DNA of 64,000 nucleotides from Chryseobacterium suipulveris (GCF_022811685.1 NZ_CP094532.1:62001-126000), one strand, 5' to 3'. Shown: positions 1 to 9,535, numbered from the stretch's first letter. Numbers and translations: made by a program. The notes: generated from the letters alone by a model not told the origin.

Positions 1-234
1 AATAAAAATTTGAACTAAAAACAGCGATAATACTCTTTTGGTTCAGGAAAGTTTCAAAATAGTTTGAAGTTTCTTGCTTTTATTACATTCAAATTTTTGA
101 AAGCTATTAATGAATATATTGCATATTCGTGCATTTGTGGCAAATAATCTCTGCTCCATTTGTCATTAATTCCCATTCAGTTTCAAAAATTAACCGTTCA
201 GCAGATTTTTATTTTAATTAAATTTAATCCCGAA

Positions 235-242
235 TATCTTTG
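235..242 (+). promoter_or_regulatory. -7 promoter element for the sensor kinase operon
   Basis: TATCTTTG matches the Bacteroidota -7 consensus TAnnTTTG and lies 16 bp before the ATG of the sensor kinase. I see no clear -33 TTG box. The preceding 234 bases hold no gene. Confidence 0.5.
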
Positions 243-258
243 TTCACGAATTTAAGCC

Positions 259-1587
259 ATGACCAAAAAAGAAATCATATCGCTGCTTTGGGTTTCCCTG
301 ATTACGGGAGTGTTCTTTTTCACCTTTTTTACAGGTGACAAGACAATCCAGAATCTCATTCTCAGCATTCTCGTTGCTTCGCTGTACAGTTTAGTGATCG
401 GTGGCGGAAACGGTGTGGTCAATAATCTTTTGAGCAGAAAATTTTCCTGGATTGAGCACACCAGAACCAGGGCGGTTCTCGGCGTAATCGCGGTTCTTTT
501 TGTAAACGCGGCTTTGGTTCTGCTGTGCAATTACGTGAATTTCGTCCTAATCCAAAATGTTCCATTTTCCAAGTTCTTCTCGGGTTCGGTTGGGTTTGTC
601 AATTGGTTGATGATTAATATTGCGTTACTAATCTCAGCTTTCCTGCATGCCAAAAGTTTTATGAGTGAATGGAAGAAGGCATCGAAGAAAGAGGTGGTAG
701 AACAGAAGCTGATCGCGAAATCCGCAAACGCACAGTTCGAATCATTGAAAAATCAACTCGACCCGCACTTTCTGTTTAACTCTTTGAATGTTTTGAGTTC
801 TTTAATTGATGAAAATCCAAATCAGGCACAAAGGTTTACTTCCTCAATGTCAAAGATTTACAGATACGTTCTGGAGCAAAAGGATAAAGAATTGGTTACG
901 GTGGAAGAAGAGCTTGATTTTGCCAAAACATACTGCGAATTACTAAAAACACGATTTGAGGACAGCGTGGATTTTGAATTCAATGTCAATGAAAATGACA
1001 GAAAATCATTTGTGGTTCCGCTTTCGCTTCAGCTGTTATTAGAAAACTGCATCAAACATAATTTTGCAACATCGGCGAAGCCGCTGAAAATAAAGATCTA
1101 TTCTGAAAACGGAAACCTGATTATCGAAAACAACCTGCAACAAAGGGAACAGGTGAAAGAAAGCGCCGGAATCGGACTTTCGAATATCGTACAACGGTAT
1201 GCGCTGCTCACAAAACACAATGTATATGTTGAAAAATCCGACGCGTTTTTCAAGGTAAAAATACCAATGTTAACACAAAAAATTACACCAATGACAACAA
1301 CCAACGACAACGAAAAAGCAGCTTATGACAAAGCTGTAAAGAGAGTGGACGAATTGAAAGGATTCTACGGAAACCTAATCTCATACTGTATTTTCATCCC
1401 TTTTCTTATCTTTATCAACCTGAGAACTGTTCCGGAATACCAATGGTTTTGGTGGCCGCTTTTCGGGTGGGGAATCGGTGTGGTTTCTCACGCCGTTAAA
1501 GTGTTCGGAATTGGTAGCGACTGGGAAGAAAGACAAATCAGAAATTATATGAAAAAAGAAGAGGAAAACAATAAAAAATGGAAATAA
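259..1587 (+). CDS. LytS-type sensor histidine kinase fused to a C-terminal 2TM module
   Basis: Membrane sensor kinase of the LytS/YehU type (His_kinase family). Four hydrophobic segments lie in about residues 8-135. A short coiled linker leads to the phosphoacceptor motif LDPHFLFNSLN, with His near residue 170. An N-box-like LLENCIKHN (about 260) and a G-box GIGLSNIVQRY (about 305) mark the ATP-binding domain. After the usual kinase end, about residues 350-442 form a 2TM module (FY start, two membrane helices, terminal WEER) like the two small proteins that follow. It very likely phosphorylates the LytTR regulator encoded just downstream. The signal sensed cannot be read from the sequence. 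The C-terminal 2TM fusion is the odd feature. Confidence 0.9.
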   Translation: MTKKEIISLLWVSLITGVFFFTFFTGDKTIQNLILSILVASLYSLVIGGGNGVVNNLLSRKFSWIEHTRTRAVLGVIAVLFVNAALVLLCNYVNFVLIQNVPFSKFFSGSVGFVNWLMINIALLISAFLHAKSFMSEWKKASKKEVVEQKLIAKSANAQFESLKNQLDPHFLFNSLNVLSSLIDENPNQAQRFTSSMSKIYRYVLEQKDKELVTVEEELDFAKTYCELLKTRFEDSVDFEFNVNENDRKSFVVPLSLQLLLENCIKHNFATSAKPLKIKIYSENGNLIIENNLQQREQVKESAGIGLSNIVQRYALLTKHNVYVEKSDAFFKVKIPMLTQKITPMTTTNDNEKAAYDKAVKRVDELKGFYGNLISYCIFIPFLIFINLRTVPEYQWFWWPLFGWGIGVVSHAVKVFGIGSDWEERQIRNYMKKEEENNKKWK

Positions 1588-1895
1588 TTATGGAAAATAA
1601 CATCAACAACGACGAGTTGCTTTATAAAAAAGCGCAGAAAAGAGTAAAAGAAATTTCAAATTTTTATTGGTTTGTTGCAGGTTACATTATGGTTGCTTTT
1701 ATCTTGCTTTATAAAGATTATAGCAATAATATTTTTAATTTCAAGACCGAGTACATTGTTTTTATGTTGATTCTACAGGGAATTTTTCTTCTTGGCTATG
1801 GAATTTACCTTTTTGTTCCCAAGCTTCACAATTGGGAAGAGCGAAAAACAAAAGAGTTAATGGAAAAATATAAAAAAAATGGAAGACAACATTAA
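1578..1895 (+). CDS. 2TM domain protein
   Basis: Small membrane protein of 105 residues with the 2TM layout: an amphipathic A-KRV-I-FY start, two membrane helices (about 30-47 and 60-82) and the closing NWEERKTKELM. It overlaps the end of the sensor kinase by 10 bp and the next 2TM gene by 17 bp, so the genes are probably translated together. The start could also be the ATG four codons later. The function of such stand-alone 2TM proteins is unknown. The context suggests modulation of, or assembly with, the kinase. Confidence 0.8.
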   Translation: MEIIMENNINNDELLYKKAQKRVKEISNFYWFVAGYIMVAFILLYKDYSNNIFNFKTEYIVFMLILQGIFLLGYGIYLFVPKLHNWEERKTKELMEKYKKNGRQH

Positions 1896-2163
1896 ATACT
1901 TGCAAGCCAAAAAAAGAGTAAAGCAAATCAAGGGATTTTATATTCACGCAATGGTTTACGTCGTAGTCAACGCTTTTATCCTATTACTAAAATTCCAAAA
2001 ACACGGGAGTATCGAGGTTCACGATTGGGGGATCGGACTTTGGGGAATTGGTTTAGCGATCCATGGACTTTATGTTTTTCTGCCCAACTTCATCCTCGGA
2101 AGAAACTGGGAGGAAAGAAAAATCCGTGAGCTGATGGAAAAAGAAAGAAAAAGTAATCACTAA
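1879..2163 (+). CDS. 2TM domain protein
   Basis: Second stand-alone 2TM protein (94 residues). It shares the motif pattern of the previous gene and of the kinase C-terminus: A-KRVKQIKGFY, two hydrophobic helices and NWEERKIRELM. It is the third copy of the module in a row, which suggests local duplication. It is the last gene before a 57-bp dispersed repeat that separates it from the response regulator. The role is inferred only from the operon context. Confidence 0.8.
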   Translation: MEDNIKYLQAKKRVKQIKGFYIHAMVYVVVNAFILLLKFQKHGSIEVHDWGIGLWGIGLAIHGLYVFLPNFILGRNWEERKIRELMEKERKSNH

Positions 2164-2220
2164 AATTCCCCTTCTCTGAAGCGGTGGCAAAATTTTGTAA
2201 GAAATTTTGACGGGTTAGTT
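2164..2220 (+). repeat. dispersed intergenic repeat, copy A
   Basis: Begins AATTCCCCTTCTCTGAAG, continues GGTGGC, and ends GACGGGTTAGTT. The same framework occurs at 10065-10118 and, inverted, at 18641-18695. This is the most diverged of the three copies. Confidence 0.6.
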
Positions 2221-2244
2221 AATATGAAACTTGAAACAACAATG

Positions 2245-2988
2245 AGAATTAAGACCATCATCATCGAAGACGAAAAACCAGCAGCAAGAAAACTCGAACG
2301 ACTTTTGAGTTTATTCACTGATTTAGAATTGGTTGCGACGATTAATTCTGTGGAAGAGGGAATTACATGGTTTTCTCAAAATGAAGCACCTGACCTGATT
2401 TTTTCTGACATCGTTTTAGGTGACGGTTTGTCTTTCGAGATTTTTGAGAAAGTGCCGACAAAGAGCTTTATCATTTACACCACGGCTTTTGACCAGTACA
2501 CTTTGAAGGCATTTAAGCTCAACTCCATCGACTATCTTCTGAAACCAATTATGGAAGATGACCTTAAGAAAGCCATTGAAAAATACAAGAGTTTCTTGCC
2601 TTCGGAACGCTCACATAATTCAATGGAAATCAAATCTTTAATTAAAAATGAAAGACAGAAGCTGTCGAGAATTTTGGTAAAGATTGGCTATAACCTAAAA
2701 ATTGTGCAGACCGATGAGGTTTCCTGCTTCTTTAGTGAAAACAAGATCGTTTACCTTCAAACCAAAGAAAGGACTTTTCCCACCGATTTTACTTTGGATG
2801 AGCTGCAGGAAGTTCTTGATGAAATGAAGTTCTTCCGCGTAAACCGACAGTTCATCATCAGTTCCGAATTTATCAAGAACATCCACACTTCACCGTATTA
2901 CAAAGTGGAGCTGGAATTCCAACCTGCGGAAGAAATCACGGTGAGCAGGGATCGAGTGAAGGATTTTAAGGATTGGTTGTCGCGCTAA
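2245..2988 (+). CDS. LytTR-family response regulator
   Basis: Cytoplasmic two-component regulator of 247 residues. The receiver domain opens with IIIEDEKPAARKL, has the phosphoacceptor Asp in DLIFSDIVLGDG, and has the conserved Lys in YLLKP. The C-terminal LytTR DNA-binding domain covers about residues 140-245, with FFRVNRQFIIS near its end. It follows the LytS-type kinase operon, so the two form a cognate pair. An ATG seven codons upstream (2224) is possible, but the chosen start fits the family better. The gene converges on the Fic gene with only 1 bp between stop codons. Confidence 0.88.
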   Translation, partial: RIKTIIIEDEKPAARKLERLLSLFTDLELVATINSVEEGITWFSQNEAPDLIFSDIVLGDGLSFEIFEKVPTKSFIIYTTAFDQYTLKAFKLNSIDYLLKPIMEDDLKKAIEKYKSFLPSERSHNSMEIKSLIKNERQKLSRILVKIGYNLKIVQTDEVSCFFSENKIVYLQTKERTFPTDFTLDELQEVLDEMKFFRVNRQFIISSEFIKNIHTSPYYKVELEFQPAEEITVSRDRVKDFKDWLSR

Positions 2989-2989
2989 A

Positions 2990-4117
2990 TTATTTTTTGA
3001 AAAGATCAATATACTCTTGAAACGCATATATTTTCCCGCGTTGTCCACCTGTGATTTCACTTATGATTCCGAGATTTTCGAGAATTGCAATCTGTTTGTA
3101 CGCCGAACCGTAAGATTTCTCGATAAGCTTTTCAACTTTGTGAGCGTTGGTCAAAGGATTGATATAAAGTTCAGCAACGATTTTACGAGCATCATCTGTC
3201 TTACCTTTGTAACTGTTCAGTTTTTCTTCAATCTCTTTCTGAAGATTTAAGATTCCATCAAAAGTTTCCACCCCAATTCTTGCTGTTTGGATGACGCCAA
3301 CCAAGAAAAATTTCAACCATTGTTTCAAATCGTTTTCTTTTCTTACTTTCATTAGGTTTTCATAATAAAGACTTCGGTGTTTCTCAAAGAAATCCGACAA
3401 ATACAGAATAGGTTGCCTTATGATATCCTTGCTTACGAGATAAACGGGAATAAGCAAGCGGCCAATACGTCCGTTTCCGTCCAGAAAAGGGTGAATCGTT
3501 TCAAACTGATAATGAATAATTGCCACCTTTAATAAGTCAGGTAAAATATTAAATTCATCATTAGCAAATTTTTCCAAATCAGACATTAATTCGTGAACTG
3601 AAGTATGTACAGGCGGCACAAAAACCGCATCATCAATTGTTGCTCCACCAATCCAGTTTTGACTTTTTCGGTATTCTCCTGGAAGTTTGTGTTCGCCACG
3701 AACTCCAGAAATTAGAGTTTTATGCGTATTCTTAATCAATCGAGAAGAAATTGGCAAATGTTCCAAATCCCCAACAGCTGCTTTCATCGCAGTAATATAA
3801 TTCTGAACTTCTTCCCAATCATCACGTTTGTCCAGTGTCAAATCTTCTTTTTGTAAAAAAGCTTCTTCAATATTGGTTTGTGTACCTTCAATCTTTGTGG
3901 ATTGTGTCGCTTCTTTTACAATATGCATACTGATAAACAAATCGATATTTGCATAGTGAGAATAAGTGTCTAATCTTCCCAACTCTCGATCTGCTTTGCT
4001 TAGAAGAGAAAGAATTTCAGGATCATTAATCATCCACTCACGATTAATAAGATTGGGCTGAAAACTTTTGTAATAGCCTTGATTGATATATTGTCCAGAT
4101 TTGAAATTTTCCATCAA
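2990..4117 (-). CDS. Fic family protein (probable AMP transferase)
   Basis: Fic proteins usually transfer AMP from ATP to a hydroxyl of a target protein. The catalytic motif HPFLDGNGRIGR lies at residues 209-220 and is complete. An N-terminal inhibitory helix is present with STKIEG at 73-78 (Glu77), so this is a self-inhibited class II enzyme with no separate antitoxin. The C-terminus (about 310-375) looks like a winged helix (NPLTNAHKVEKLIEKSYGSA), as in many class II Fic proteins. It has no obvious operon partner. The target is unknown. Confidence 0.88.
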   Translation of the reverse strand: MMENFKSGQYINQGYYKSFQPNLINREWMINDPEILSLLSKADRELGRLDTYSHYANIDLFISMHIVKEATQSTKIEGTQTNIEEAFLQKEDLTLDKRDDWEEVQNYITAMKAAVGDLEHLPISSRLIKNTHKTLISGVRGEHKLPGEYRKSQNWIGGATIDDAVFVPPVHTSVHELMSDLEKFANDEFNILPDLLKVAIIHYQFETIHPFLDGNGRIGRLLIPVYLVSKDIIRQPILYLSDFFEKHRSLYYENLMKVRKENDLKQWLKFFLVGVIQTARIGVETFDGILNLQKEIEEKLNSYKGKTDDARKIVAELYINPLTNAHKVEKLIEKSYGSAYKQIAILENLGIISEITGGQRGKIYAFQEYIDLFKK

Positions 4118-4240
4118 TAAAAAATGGAGTTATTTCATAAATGTACAATAATTTTTAAACAAGAAATGTATTATTTAATAAAAACAGCAAAAAACTTAAA
4201 TAAGGAATTTCTTATTTAAGTTTTGTTAAATAAGAGAAGT

Positions 4241-5428
4241 TTACGAAATCACCCCACTTCCCAATAATTCCTCACCATCGTACCAAGCGGCAAACTGTCC
4301 TTCTGCAATCGCGGATTGCGGATTTTCAAACTCGATGAAAAATCCTTCGTCAAACTGATAAAGAGTCGCTTCTTCCAAAGGTTGTCGGTAACGGATTCGT
4401 GCTTTGACCTTCATTGACTCTCCGTTTTTCAACCGTAAATCTGCACGAACCCAGTGAACTTCCGAATTCTCGATCTTTAAAGCTTTTCTGAAAAGTCCGG
4501 GGAAATTTTTGCCTTCGCCAACGTAGAGAATGTTGTTTTCCATATCACGATGGATGATGAAGCAGCTTTCTTTGTGACCGCCAATTCCCAAACCTTTGCT
4601 TTGACCAATCGTGAAATAGTGCGCTCCGGGATGTTTTCCGATTACTTTTCCATCGGATTTTTGGTAAGATATCTTTTTTGAAAGGAATTCAAGTTCTTTC
4701 AATTTTGTTGAAAAAGATGGTTTTTCTTGATGAAATTGTGCGAAATCTTCAAAAATTTCTACAATTTCGCCTTCTTTTGGTTCAAGCTGCTGCTGAAGAA
4801 ATGTCGGCAAACTCACCTTTCCGATAAAGCATAATCCTTGTGAATCTTTTTTATCTGCGGTTACTAATCCGATTTCTTTGGCGATTTCGCGAACTTCAGG
4901 TTTTGTGAGTTCACCGATCGGGAACAGCGATTTCGACAATTGTTCCTGGTTCAGCTGACAAAGGAAATAACTTTGATCTTTGTTATTGTATTTTCCTGCC
5001 AAAAGATGGAAGAATTCTTTTCCGTTTTCATCGGTGGTAGAATCCACTCTTGCGTAATGTCCGGTTGCGACTTTATCTGCACCCAGAGAAAGTGCGGTCT
5101 TCAGAAAAACGTCAAATTTTACTTCGCGGTTGCAGAGGACGTCAGGATTTGGAGTTCTTCCTTTTTCGTATTCGGCAAACATGTAGTCCACAATTTTTTC
5201 TTTGTAGAGCTCGCTCATATCGATCACCTGGAAAGGAATTCCCAATTTCTGGGCGACCATTAAAGCATCGTTGCTGTCCTCGATCCACGGACATTCGTCT
5301 TCCAAAGTAACCGATGCATCGTTCCAATTTCGCATAAAGAGCGCGACCACATCGTGTCCCTGCTTTTTTAAAAGATAGGCGGCAACACTGGAATCTACTC
5401 CGCCCGATAAACCTACTACTATTTTCAT
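4241..5428 (-). CDS. mnmA: tRNA-specific 2-thiouridylase MnmA
   Basis: Forms 2-thiouridine at wobble position 34 of Lys, Glu and Gln tRNAs, using ATP and sulfur from a carrier. The PP-loop motif GLSGGVDSS is at residues 6-14. The two catalytic cysteines are in [11 protein letters not shown] (about 100) and QGLCFIG (about 200). The 395-residue length is slightly above the usual 360-370 because of an insertion after the second Cys (about 215-255). The C-terminal barrel ends normally. A -7 element lies about 40 bp upstream. It stands alone as a single-gene unit. Confidence 0.96.
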   Translation of the reverse strand: MKIVVGLSGGVDSSVAAYLLKKQGHDVVALFMRNWNDASVTLEDECPWIEDSNDALMVAQKLGIPFQVIDMSELYKEKIVDYMFAEYEKGRTPNPDVLCNREVKFDVFLKTALSLGADKVATGHYARVDSTTDENGKEFFHLLAGKYNNKDQSYFLCQLNQEQLSKSLFPIGELTKPEVREIAKEIGLVTADKKDSQGLCFIGKVSLPTFLQQQLEPKEGEIVEIFEDFAQFHQEKPSFSTKLKELEFLSKKISYQKSDGKVIGKHPGAHYFTIGQSKGLGIGGHKESCFIIHRDMENNILYVGEGKNFPGLFRKALKIENSEVHWVRADLRLKNGESMKVKARIRYRQPLEEATLYQFDEGFFIEFENPQSAIAEGQFAAWYDGEELLGSGVIS

Positions 5429-5467
5429 TTGAATGCTACGCTTTCGTCAAGGGAAAGTTTCACCCCG

Positions 5468-5475
5468 CAAAATTA
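5468..5475 (-). promoter_or_regulatory. -7 promoter element for mnmA
   Basis: On the minus strand this reads TAATTTTG (TAnnTTTG), 39 bp before the mnmA start codon. Confidence 0.45.
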
Positions 5476-5578
5476 CAACTATTAATTCTAAAATGCTGGG
5501 CATTTGTATCTTTGTATATCTTTACTAAGCGGTAGCGCCTTTGTTTATCATTTAATTGGAGCAATAAGAATTAATTAA

Positions 5579-5622
5579 ACTTTGTCTGGCTTTGCGAATA
5601 TTATTTCTCGCAAAGTCCGCAA
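5579..5622. repeat. inverted CTTTGCG/CGCAAAG repeat array
   Basis: Two CTTTG units (CTTTGTC, CTTTGCGA) are followed after about 10 bp by two complementary units (TCGCAAAG, CCGCAAAG). The pair 5590-5597 and 5608-5615 is a perfect 8-bp inverted repeat. It sits in the 388-bp gap between mnmA and the next gene. Apart from two promoter elements, I see nothing else in that gap. Confidence 0.5.
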
Positions 5623-5779
5623 AGAATTTTTTACTAAATGACTTCATTTTTTAGGAGCGCAAAGGCATTTCATTTAGCAATGACAGACAACGCCATTAGG
5701 AAAGCCCATAATTAGAGATGATAATATTAATTCTAAATCCGCAACAGATTCTAAAAGTTTCATTATGAAATAAATGGTA

Positions 5780-5787
5780 TAAATTTG
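5780..5787 (+). promoter_or_regulatory. -7 promoter element
   Basis: TAAATTTG, matching TAnnTTTG, 29 bp before the ATG of the outer-membrane-like protein at 5817. Confidence 0.45.
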
Positions 5788-5816
5788 CCACATAGAAAAA
5801 CCTAAAATTCAGTACG

Positions 5817-6359
5817 ATGAAAAAAATAGTCTTCCTTTCGCTGATGTTCACTGGCTTTTGCGCATTTTCACAAATCGGAACCAGATTACCTTCCGCGCAA
5901 ATCGGTGATTCCAAATGGACTTTCGGCGGTTACGCAGGTTTAGGCGGTGCATTCGGAAGCGGTGGAGGTGGAACTACGCTCTACATTACTCCAAGATTTG
6001 GGTATAAAGTAACCGAGGATTTCGAAGCTGGAATAGCAGGAAATTTTTCATGGAGCAATTCGCGTTATTATTCTTCGACAATGGTCGGAGTCGGTCCATT
6101 CGCCAATTACTATTTTTCCAGAAGCTTCTTTTTGAGCGGGATGTTTCAGGAATATTTCATCAACCAAAAAGACAAAGTTAATGATGTGAAATACTCAGGA
6201 AACGAGTCTGCACTTTATCTCGGCGGTGGTTATATGCAAAGGTTGGGCGAAAGAACCTATATGCAGATCGGCGGAATGTACAATGTTCTGTATAACAGAG
6301 ACAAATCGGTTTTCGCTGGCGGATTTATTCCACACGTCGGAATTGTTTACGGACTTTAA
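5817..6359 (+). CDS. small outer-membrane beta-barrel-like protein
   Basis: Secreted protein of 180 residues with a signal peptide (MKKIVFLSLMFTGFCAFSQ, cleavage likely after the Gln). The rest is rich in Gly and aromatic residues in alternating strands (FGGYAGLGGAFGSGGGG, GVGPFANYYFS, YLGGGYMQRLG). It ends on a hydrophobic residue, as small eight-strand barrels in Bacteroidota do. No specific family or ligand can be named. It is a single-gene unit with its own promoter and a shared terminator. Confidence 0.75.
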   Translation: MKKIVFLSLMFTGFCAFSQIGTRLPSAQIGDSKWTFGGYAGLGGAFGSGGGGTTLYITPRFGYKVTEDFEAGIAGNFSWSNSRYYSSTMVGVGPFANYYFSRSFFLSGMFQEYFINQKDKVNDVKYSGNESALYLGGGYMQRLGERTYMQIGGMYNVLYNRDKSVFAGGFIPHVGIVYGL

Positions 6360-6367
6360 CACCAATA

Positions 6368-6397
6368 AAAAAATCTCCCGAAAGAGGGAGATTTTTT
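6368..6397. terminator. bidirectional intrinsic terminator
   Basis: Perfect stem AATCTCCC/GGGAGATT with a short loop, flanked by A and T runs. It lies between two convergent genes, so it can serve both. Confidence 0.85.
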
Positions 6398-6416
6398 GTT
6401 GAACTAAATTTTTAGT

Positions 6417-7058
6417 TTAAGGTTTTTGTGCTAAGAAATATTCAGCTTCTCCTTTTCCCCAGTTAGGATCCAGCGAAGATTTTGCCTTGTAAACCTTGAA
6501 CTGGTAAAGTGATTTCTGGAAGAGTTCCAAACCTCTGGATTTGCTTCCACCAAATTGTTCCGGAGTGAAGTAGGTGTCTTCAGCTTTCATTAATGTAATT
6601 CTCGGATTTTCGGCATCCAGTTTCTCGGCTTTGCTTAGTGCGTCTGCAGCGAGCATTCCTTCGCTCATAAATCGCTGTTGAGGATTGACCATCATTTTCA
6701 AACCGTGAATCATTTTCTGAAGGATCAGAATTTCCGCATTGTCTTTGCTGAGTTCAGAAGCTTTGTCTAAAGACTTCTGTGCTTCGTCCGCAATCGGATC
6801 GAGTTCCGCAGTTTTACCGGACTGCATTGCCATTCGACCTTTCTGGATGCTTGCAAAAGCTGCATAATAATAAGGAAGCCACTGTGTTTTTTCTTTGTCG
6901 CCGATTCTGGTGAAATCGTTGGCGAGCGCTGTAAATTCGTCGGCGGAAAGATGACTTTCAACTTTGCCGATTTTTTCGGTCATTGTTTTTTCGTAAGCGG
7001 TTTGTGCAAAAGCTGTAACTCCGATGAACAGCAGGATTGCTAAGAATAATTTTTGCAT
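6417..7058 (-). CDS. secreted protein of unknown function, TPR-like
   Basis: Protein of 213 residues with a signal peptide (MQKLFLAILLFIGVTAFAQ). The mature part is helical and Ala/Lys-rich, with recurring A-L-K-A segments (AAFASIQKGRMAMQSGK, ADALSKAEKLDAENPRI) like tetratricopeptide helices. About residues 40-70 resemble the start of such a repeat. The start at 7058 was chosen because the signal peptide begins there; the 13 upstream codons look like leader. Such proteins are common periplasmic proteins in Flavobacteriia. The function is not known. Confidence 0.7.
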   Translation of the reverse strand: MQKLFLAILLFIGVTAFAQTAYEKTMTEKIGKVESHLSADEFTALANDFTRIGDKEKTQWLPYYYAAFASIQKGRMAMQSGKTAELDPIADEAQKSLDKASELSKDNAEILILQKMIHGLKMMVNPQQRFMSEGMLAADALSKAEKLDAENPRITLMKAEDTYFTPEQFGGSKSRGLELFQKSLYQFKVYKAKSSLDPNWGKGEAEYFLAQKP

Positions 7059-7094
7059 TGTCTTAAATTTTTTAGTTTTTGTTTTTTGATGAAT

Positions 7095-7102
7095 CAAAGG
7101 TA
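7095..7102 (-). promoter_or_regulatory. -7 promoter element
   Basis: On the minus strand this reads TACCTTTG (TAnnTTTG), 36 bp before the start of the secreted TPR-like protein at 7058. It supports the downstream start. Confidence 0.45.
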
Positions 7103-7192
7103 TTTCAAGAATCCGTAGTTTGAAATTATTTTTTTCTGAAAGGTTAATTTTTGTTCCCGAATCGTCATCACTTCTGTCCTCAATCTTATGAC

Positions 7193-9397
7193 TTATAAAT
7201 TGTTGTTGATCGCATCATTCGTTTTATCGACACCGAAACTGATGAAAGCACCGATGAATACAAACGTATTAACAGGTGGAACCACCGCAGAACTTCTCAA
7301 ACCGTCGTTGGAAAAATTGTAGCCGTACACATTTTTGTTTCCGAGAATGTTTGAAACGCTTAACACAAGAACCGTAAACGCCTTGGAATCTTTCTTCCCA
7401 ATATTTGGCAGATAATTCAAACTGAAATTCAGTCCGCTGTAATCCTTCAAAGTTCCTTCGTGGCGGATAATGTTGGTTTGGTTTTGTGAAACAATGTCGT
7501 AATAAGGCCGTCCTGAAGCGTAAGTATAGGAAAGGTTAAAGCCGGTTTTCCACTCGGTCACAAACTTTTTAGCGACTACAGAAAGCGTATGTTTCGCCGC
7601 AAAGTTGGGAACCAAACTCACCGGGTAATTCATAAAATCCCTTTTAGAATCGAGGTAAGAATAAGAAATCCAATAGTCGATATTTTTAAAGGTTTTTCGG
7701 TCTCGCCAGAAAATTTCGGCACCTTTTGCAAATCCGTTTCCATCGTTGTTAATGGCAGTTTGAACGTACTGATTCCCTACAGTTTTAATGAGTTTGCTGT
7801 AATCTTTGTAAAAAATTTCGGCTCTCAGATTTCGACCTTCAATGTTTTGCTGCAACTGGAAAACATAGTGTTCCGCCCGCTGAAAACTTAGTGGAGCATC
7901 AGAATTCAGATATTTGCTTTCTGGGTTTTGGTAGAAAATTCCGTAAGCTAAAGATCCGGTCAAATTCTTTGTGAATCGGTATCCTAACGCAAACCGCGGT
8001 GCAAAATTCGTTTGGTGCAGGTAAGAAGAATTTTCAGCCCTTAAACCCAATTTCGCAGAAAAATTATTGCTGAATCCCAAATCAGTTTCCGCAAAAAAAG
8101 AGGAGATCAAATCGTTATGGTCCTGACCGAAGTTGTTGGTATCATGCGAATTGTTAAATTCCATTCCGCCACGAACAGCACTAATTTTCCCTAATTTTCT
8201 TTCTAAAACCGTCTTCAAATTGAAGTAGTTTCCTTTGGTATCAAAATCAGTTTGCGGCGTTTCGGTTTCATTTTTTATCGTGGCAAAATTCAGTTTCGAA
8301 TCGTTGAAAGAAATCGTGGTTCCCGCGTTCAGAAGGTAGCTTCCCAACTTTTGTTTAAAAGAGAGGTTGTGAAACTGGTTTGAAGCGTTCAAATCCACTT
8401 TGGTTTTGTCGTATTCGGGTTCCAAACTTTGGGATTTTACTGCCATTTGGTTGGTGTCGAAACTGCCGTAATATTTGAACATTCCGCCTGATTTCGTTTT
8501 CATTCTGAAGTTCACGTCCCCACCGAAACCTTGTGCCGGTTTGCTGAAATCGGTATTGTATTTAAGGATTTTCTGAACCAGACCGAGGTTGAAATAGCCC
8601 AAACTCGCTCCGTACGAATAGGTTTTACTGTCGGATAATTTCTGGTAATTCGCACTCGCAAAAAGCGGAGAAATGCCGAAATCGTAAGAAGTTGTTGCGG
8701 GCAAATCCACGCTTTCTAAAAGCAGAACTCCCGACAACGCCTGTCCGTAAAGTGCCGAATAACCTCCACTCGAAAAAATATTTCCTTTGAATAATGAAGT
8801 GTTGAAGCGGTCTCTACCCGCAATTCCGGGAACGGAATTGGTGAAATAGTTATTGATCAAACTTCCGTCTATAAAGATTTTCGTTTCCGCACCTGTTCCT
8901 CCGCGGATAAAAAGCCCTTCGTTTTCGCCAACTTTCTGCACTCCAGGAAGATAATTTAAGGCGGAAGAAATCTGTCCATCCGCTCCTGCTGTCGTGTAAA
9001 TATCGATGGGTGTCAAAAGAACGGTCGCCCGTTTTCTGTCGCTTGCCTCGATGGAACCGGCGGTGATGGTCACTGCGTCGATTTCTGAGATCTGTTCCTT
9101 TAATTCAGAATTTATAGAAAGATTTTCATTGCCGACAGAAATTGACTTTTCTATTTCAACAAATCTAGGATTTGTAAAAACCAGGATGTGGTTTCCTTTT
9201 TCTGACGTTTGGAAGGAATAATTTCCTGCTTCATCGGTTGTAGCGCCGTCGTAGGTATCTTTTAAAGTAACTGAAATATCTTTCATCCCTTTATTTTTAA
9301 ACGTAACTTTACCGGAAATTGTAATTTGAGCATTGAGCCATAATCCTGAAAGGACAAGGAGCAGAAAAAAACTTTTTGATAAATAATGAGTTTTCAT
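7193..9397 (-). CDS. TonB-dependent outer membrane receptor
   Basis: Outer-membrane active transporter of about 734 residues. It has a signal peptide, then a carboxypeptidase-regulatory-like fold (about 22-100, ITISGKVTFKNKGMKDISV, DEAGNYSF). A plug domain follows (about 110-225, with GGTGAETKIFIDG and LYGQALSGVLLLE), then a 22-strand type barrel. The end is F-x-F rather than a strictly terminal aromatic residue, with a short polar tail. The start was set at the ATG that gives MKTHYLSKS and a clean signal peptide. No SusD partner is adjacent, so glycan uptake is not indicated. The substrate is unknown. Confidence 0.88.
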   Translation of the reverse strand: MKTHYLSKSFFLLLVLSGLWLNAQITISGKVTFKNKGMKDISVTLKDTYDGATTDEAGNYSFQTSEKGNHILVFTNPRFVEIEKSISVGNENLSINSELKEQISEIDAVTITAGSIEASDRKRATVLLTPIDIYTTAGADGQISSALNYLPGVQKVGENEGLFIRGGTGAETKIFIDGSLINNYFTNSVPGIAGRDRFNTSLFKGNIFSSGGYSALYGQALSGVLLLESVDLPATTSYDFGISPLFASANYQKLSDSKTYSYGASLGYFNLGLVQKILKYNTDFSKPAQGFGGDVNFRMKTKSGGMFKYYGSFDTNQMAVKSQSLEPEYDKTKVDLNASNQFHNLSFKQKLGSYLLNAGTTISFNDSKLNFATIKNETETPQTDFDTKGNYFNLKTVLERKLGKISAVRGGMEFNNSHDTNNFGQDHNDLISSFFAETDLGFSNNFSAKLGLRAENSSYLHQTNFAPRFALGYRFTKNLTGSLAYGIFYQNPESKYLNSDAPLSFQRAEHYVFQLQQNIEGRNLRAEIFYKDYSKLIKTVGNQYVQTAINNDGNGFAKGAEIFWRDRKTFKNIDYWISYSYLDSKRDFMNYPVSLVPNFAAKHTLSVVAKKFVTEWKTGFNLSYTYASGRPYYDIVSQNQTNIIRHEGTLKDYSGLNFSLNYLPNIGKKDSKAFTVLVLSVSNILGNKNVYGYNFSNDGLRSSAVVPPVNTFVFIGAFISFGVDKTNDAINNNL

Positions 9398-9415
9398 GAG
9401 CATAATTTGATGGAA

Positions 9416-9423
9416 CAAAAATA
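9416..9423 (-). promoter_or_regulatory. -7 promoter element for the TonB-dependent receptor
   Basis: TATTTTTG on the minus strand, 18 bp before the receptor start at 9397. It overlaps the more distal in-frame ATG at 9418, which argues against that start. Confidence 0.45.
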
Positions 9424-9535
9424 TTACGGAACGGGATTTGCTGAAAATATTTTGAGCCGAACCGTATTTTTTTCTGTCTGAACTGCAATTATGGTTTCGG
9501 AGCCGCAGAATAAACCAACATTAAAATAATAAATT

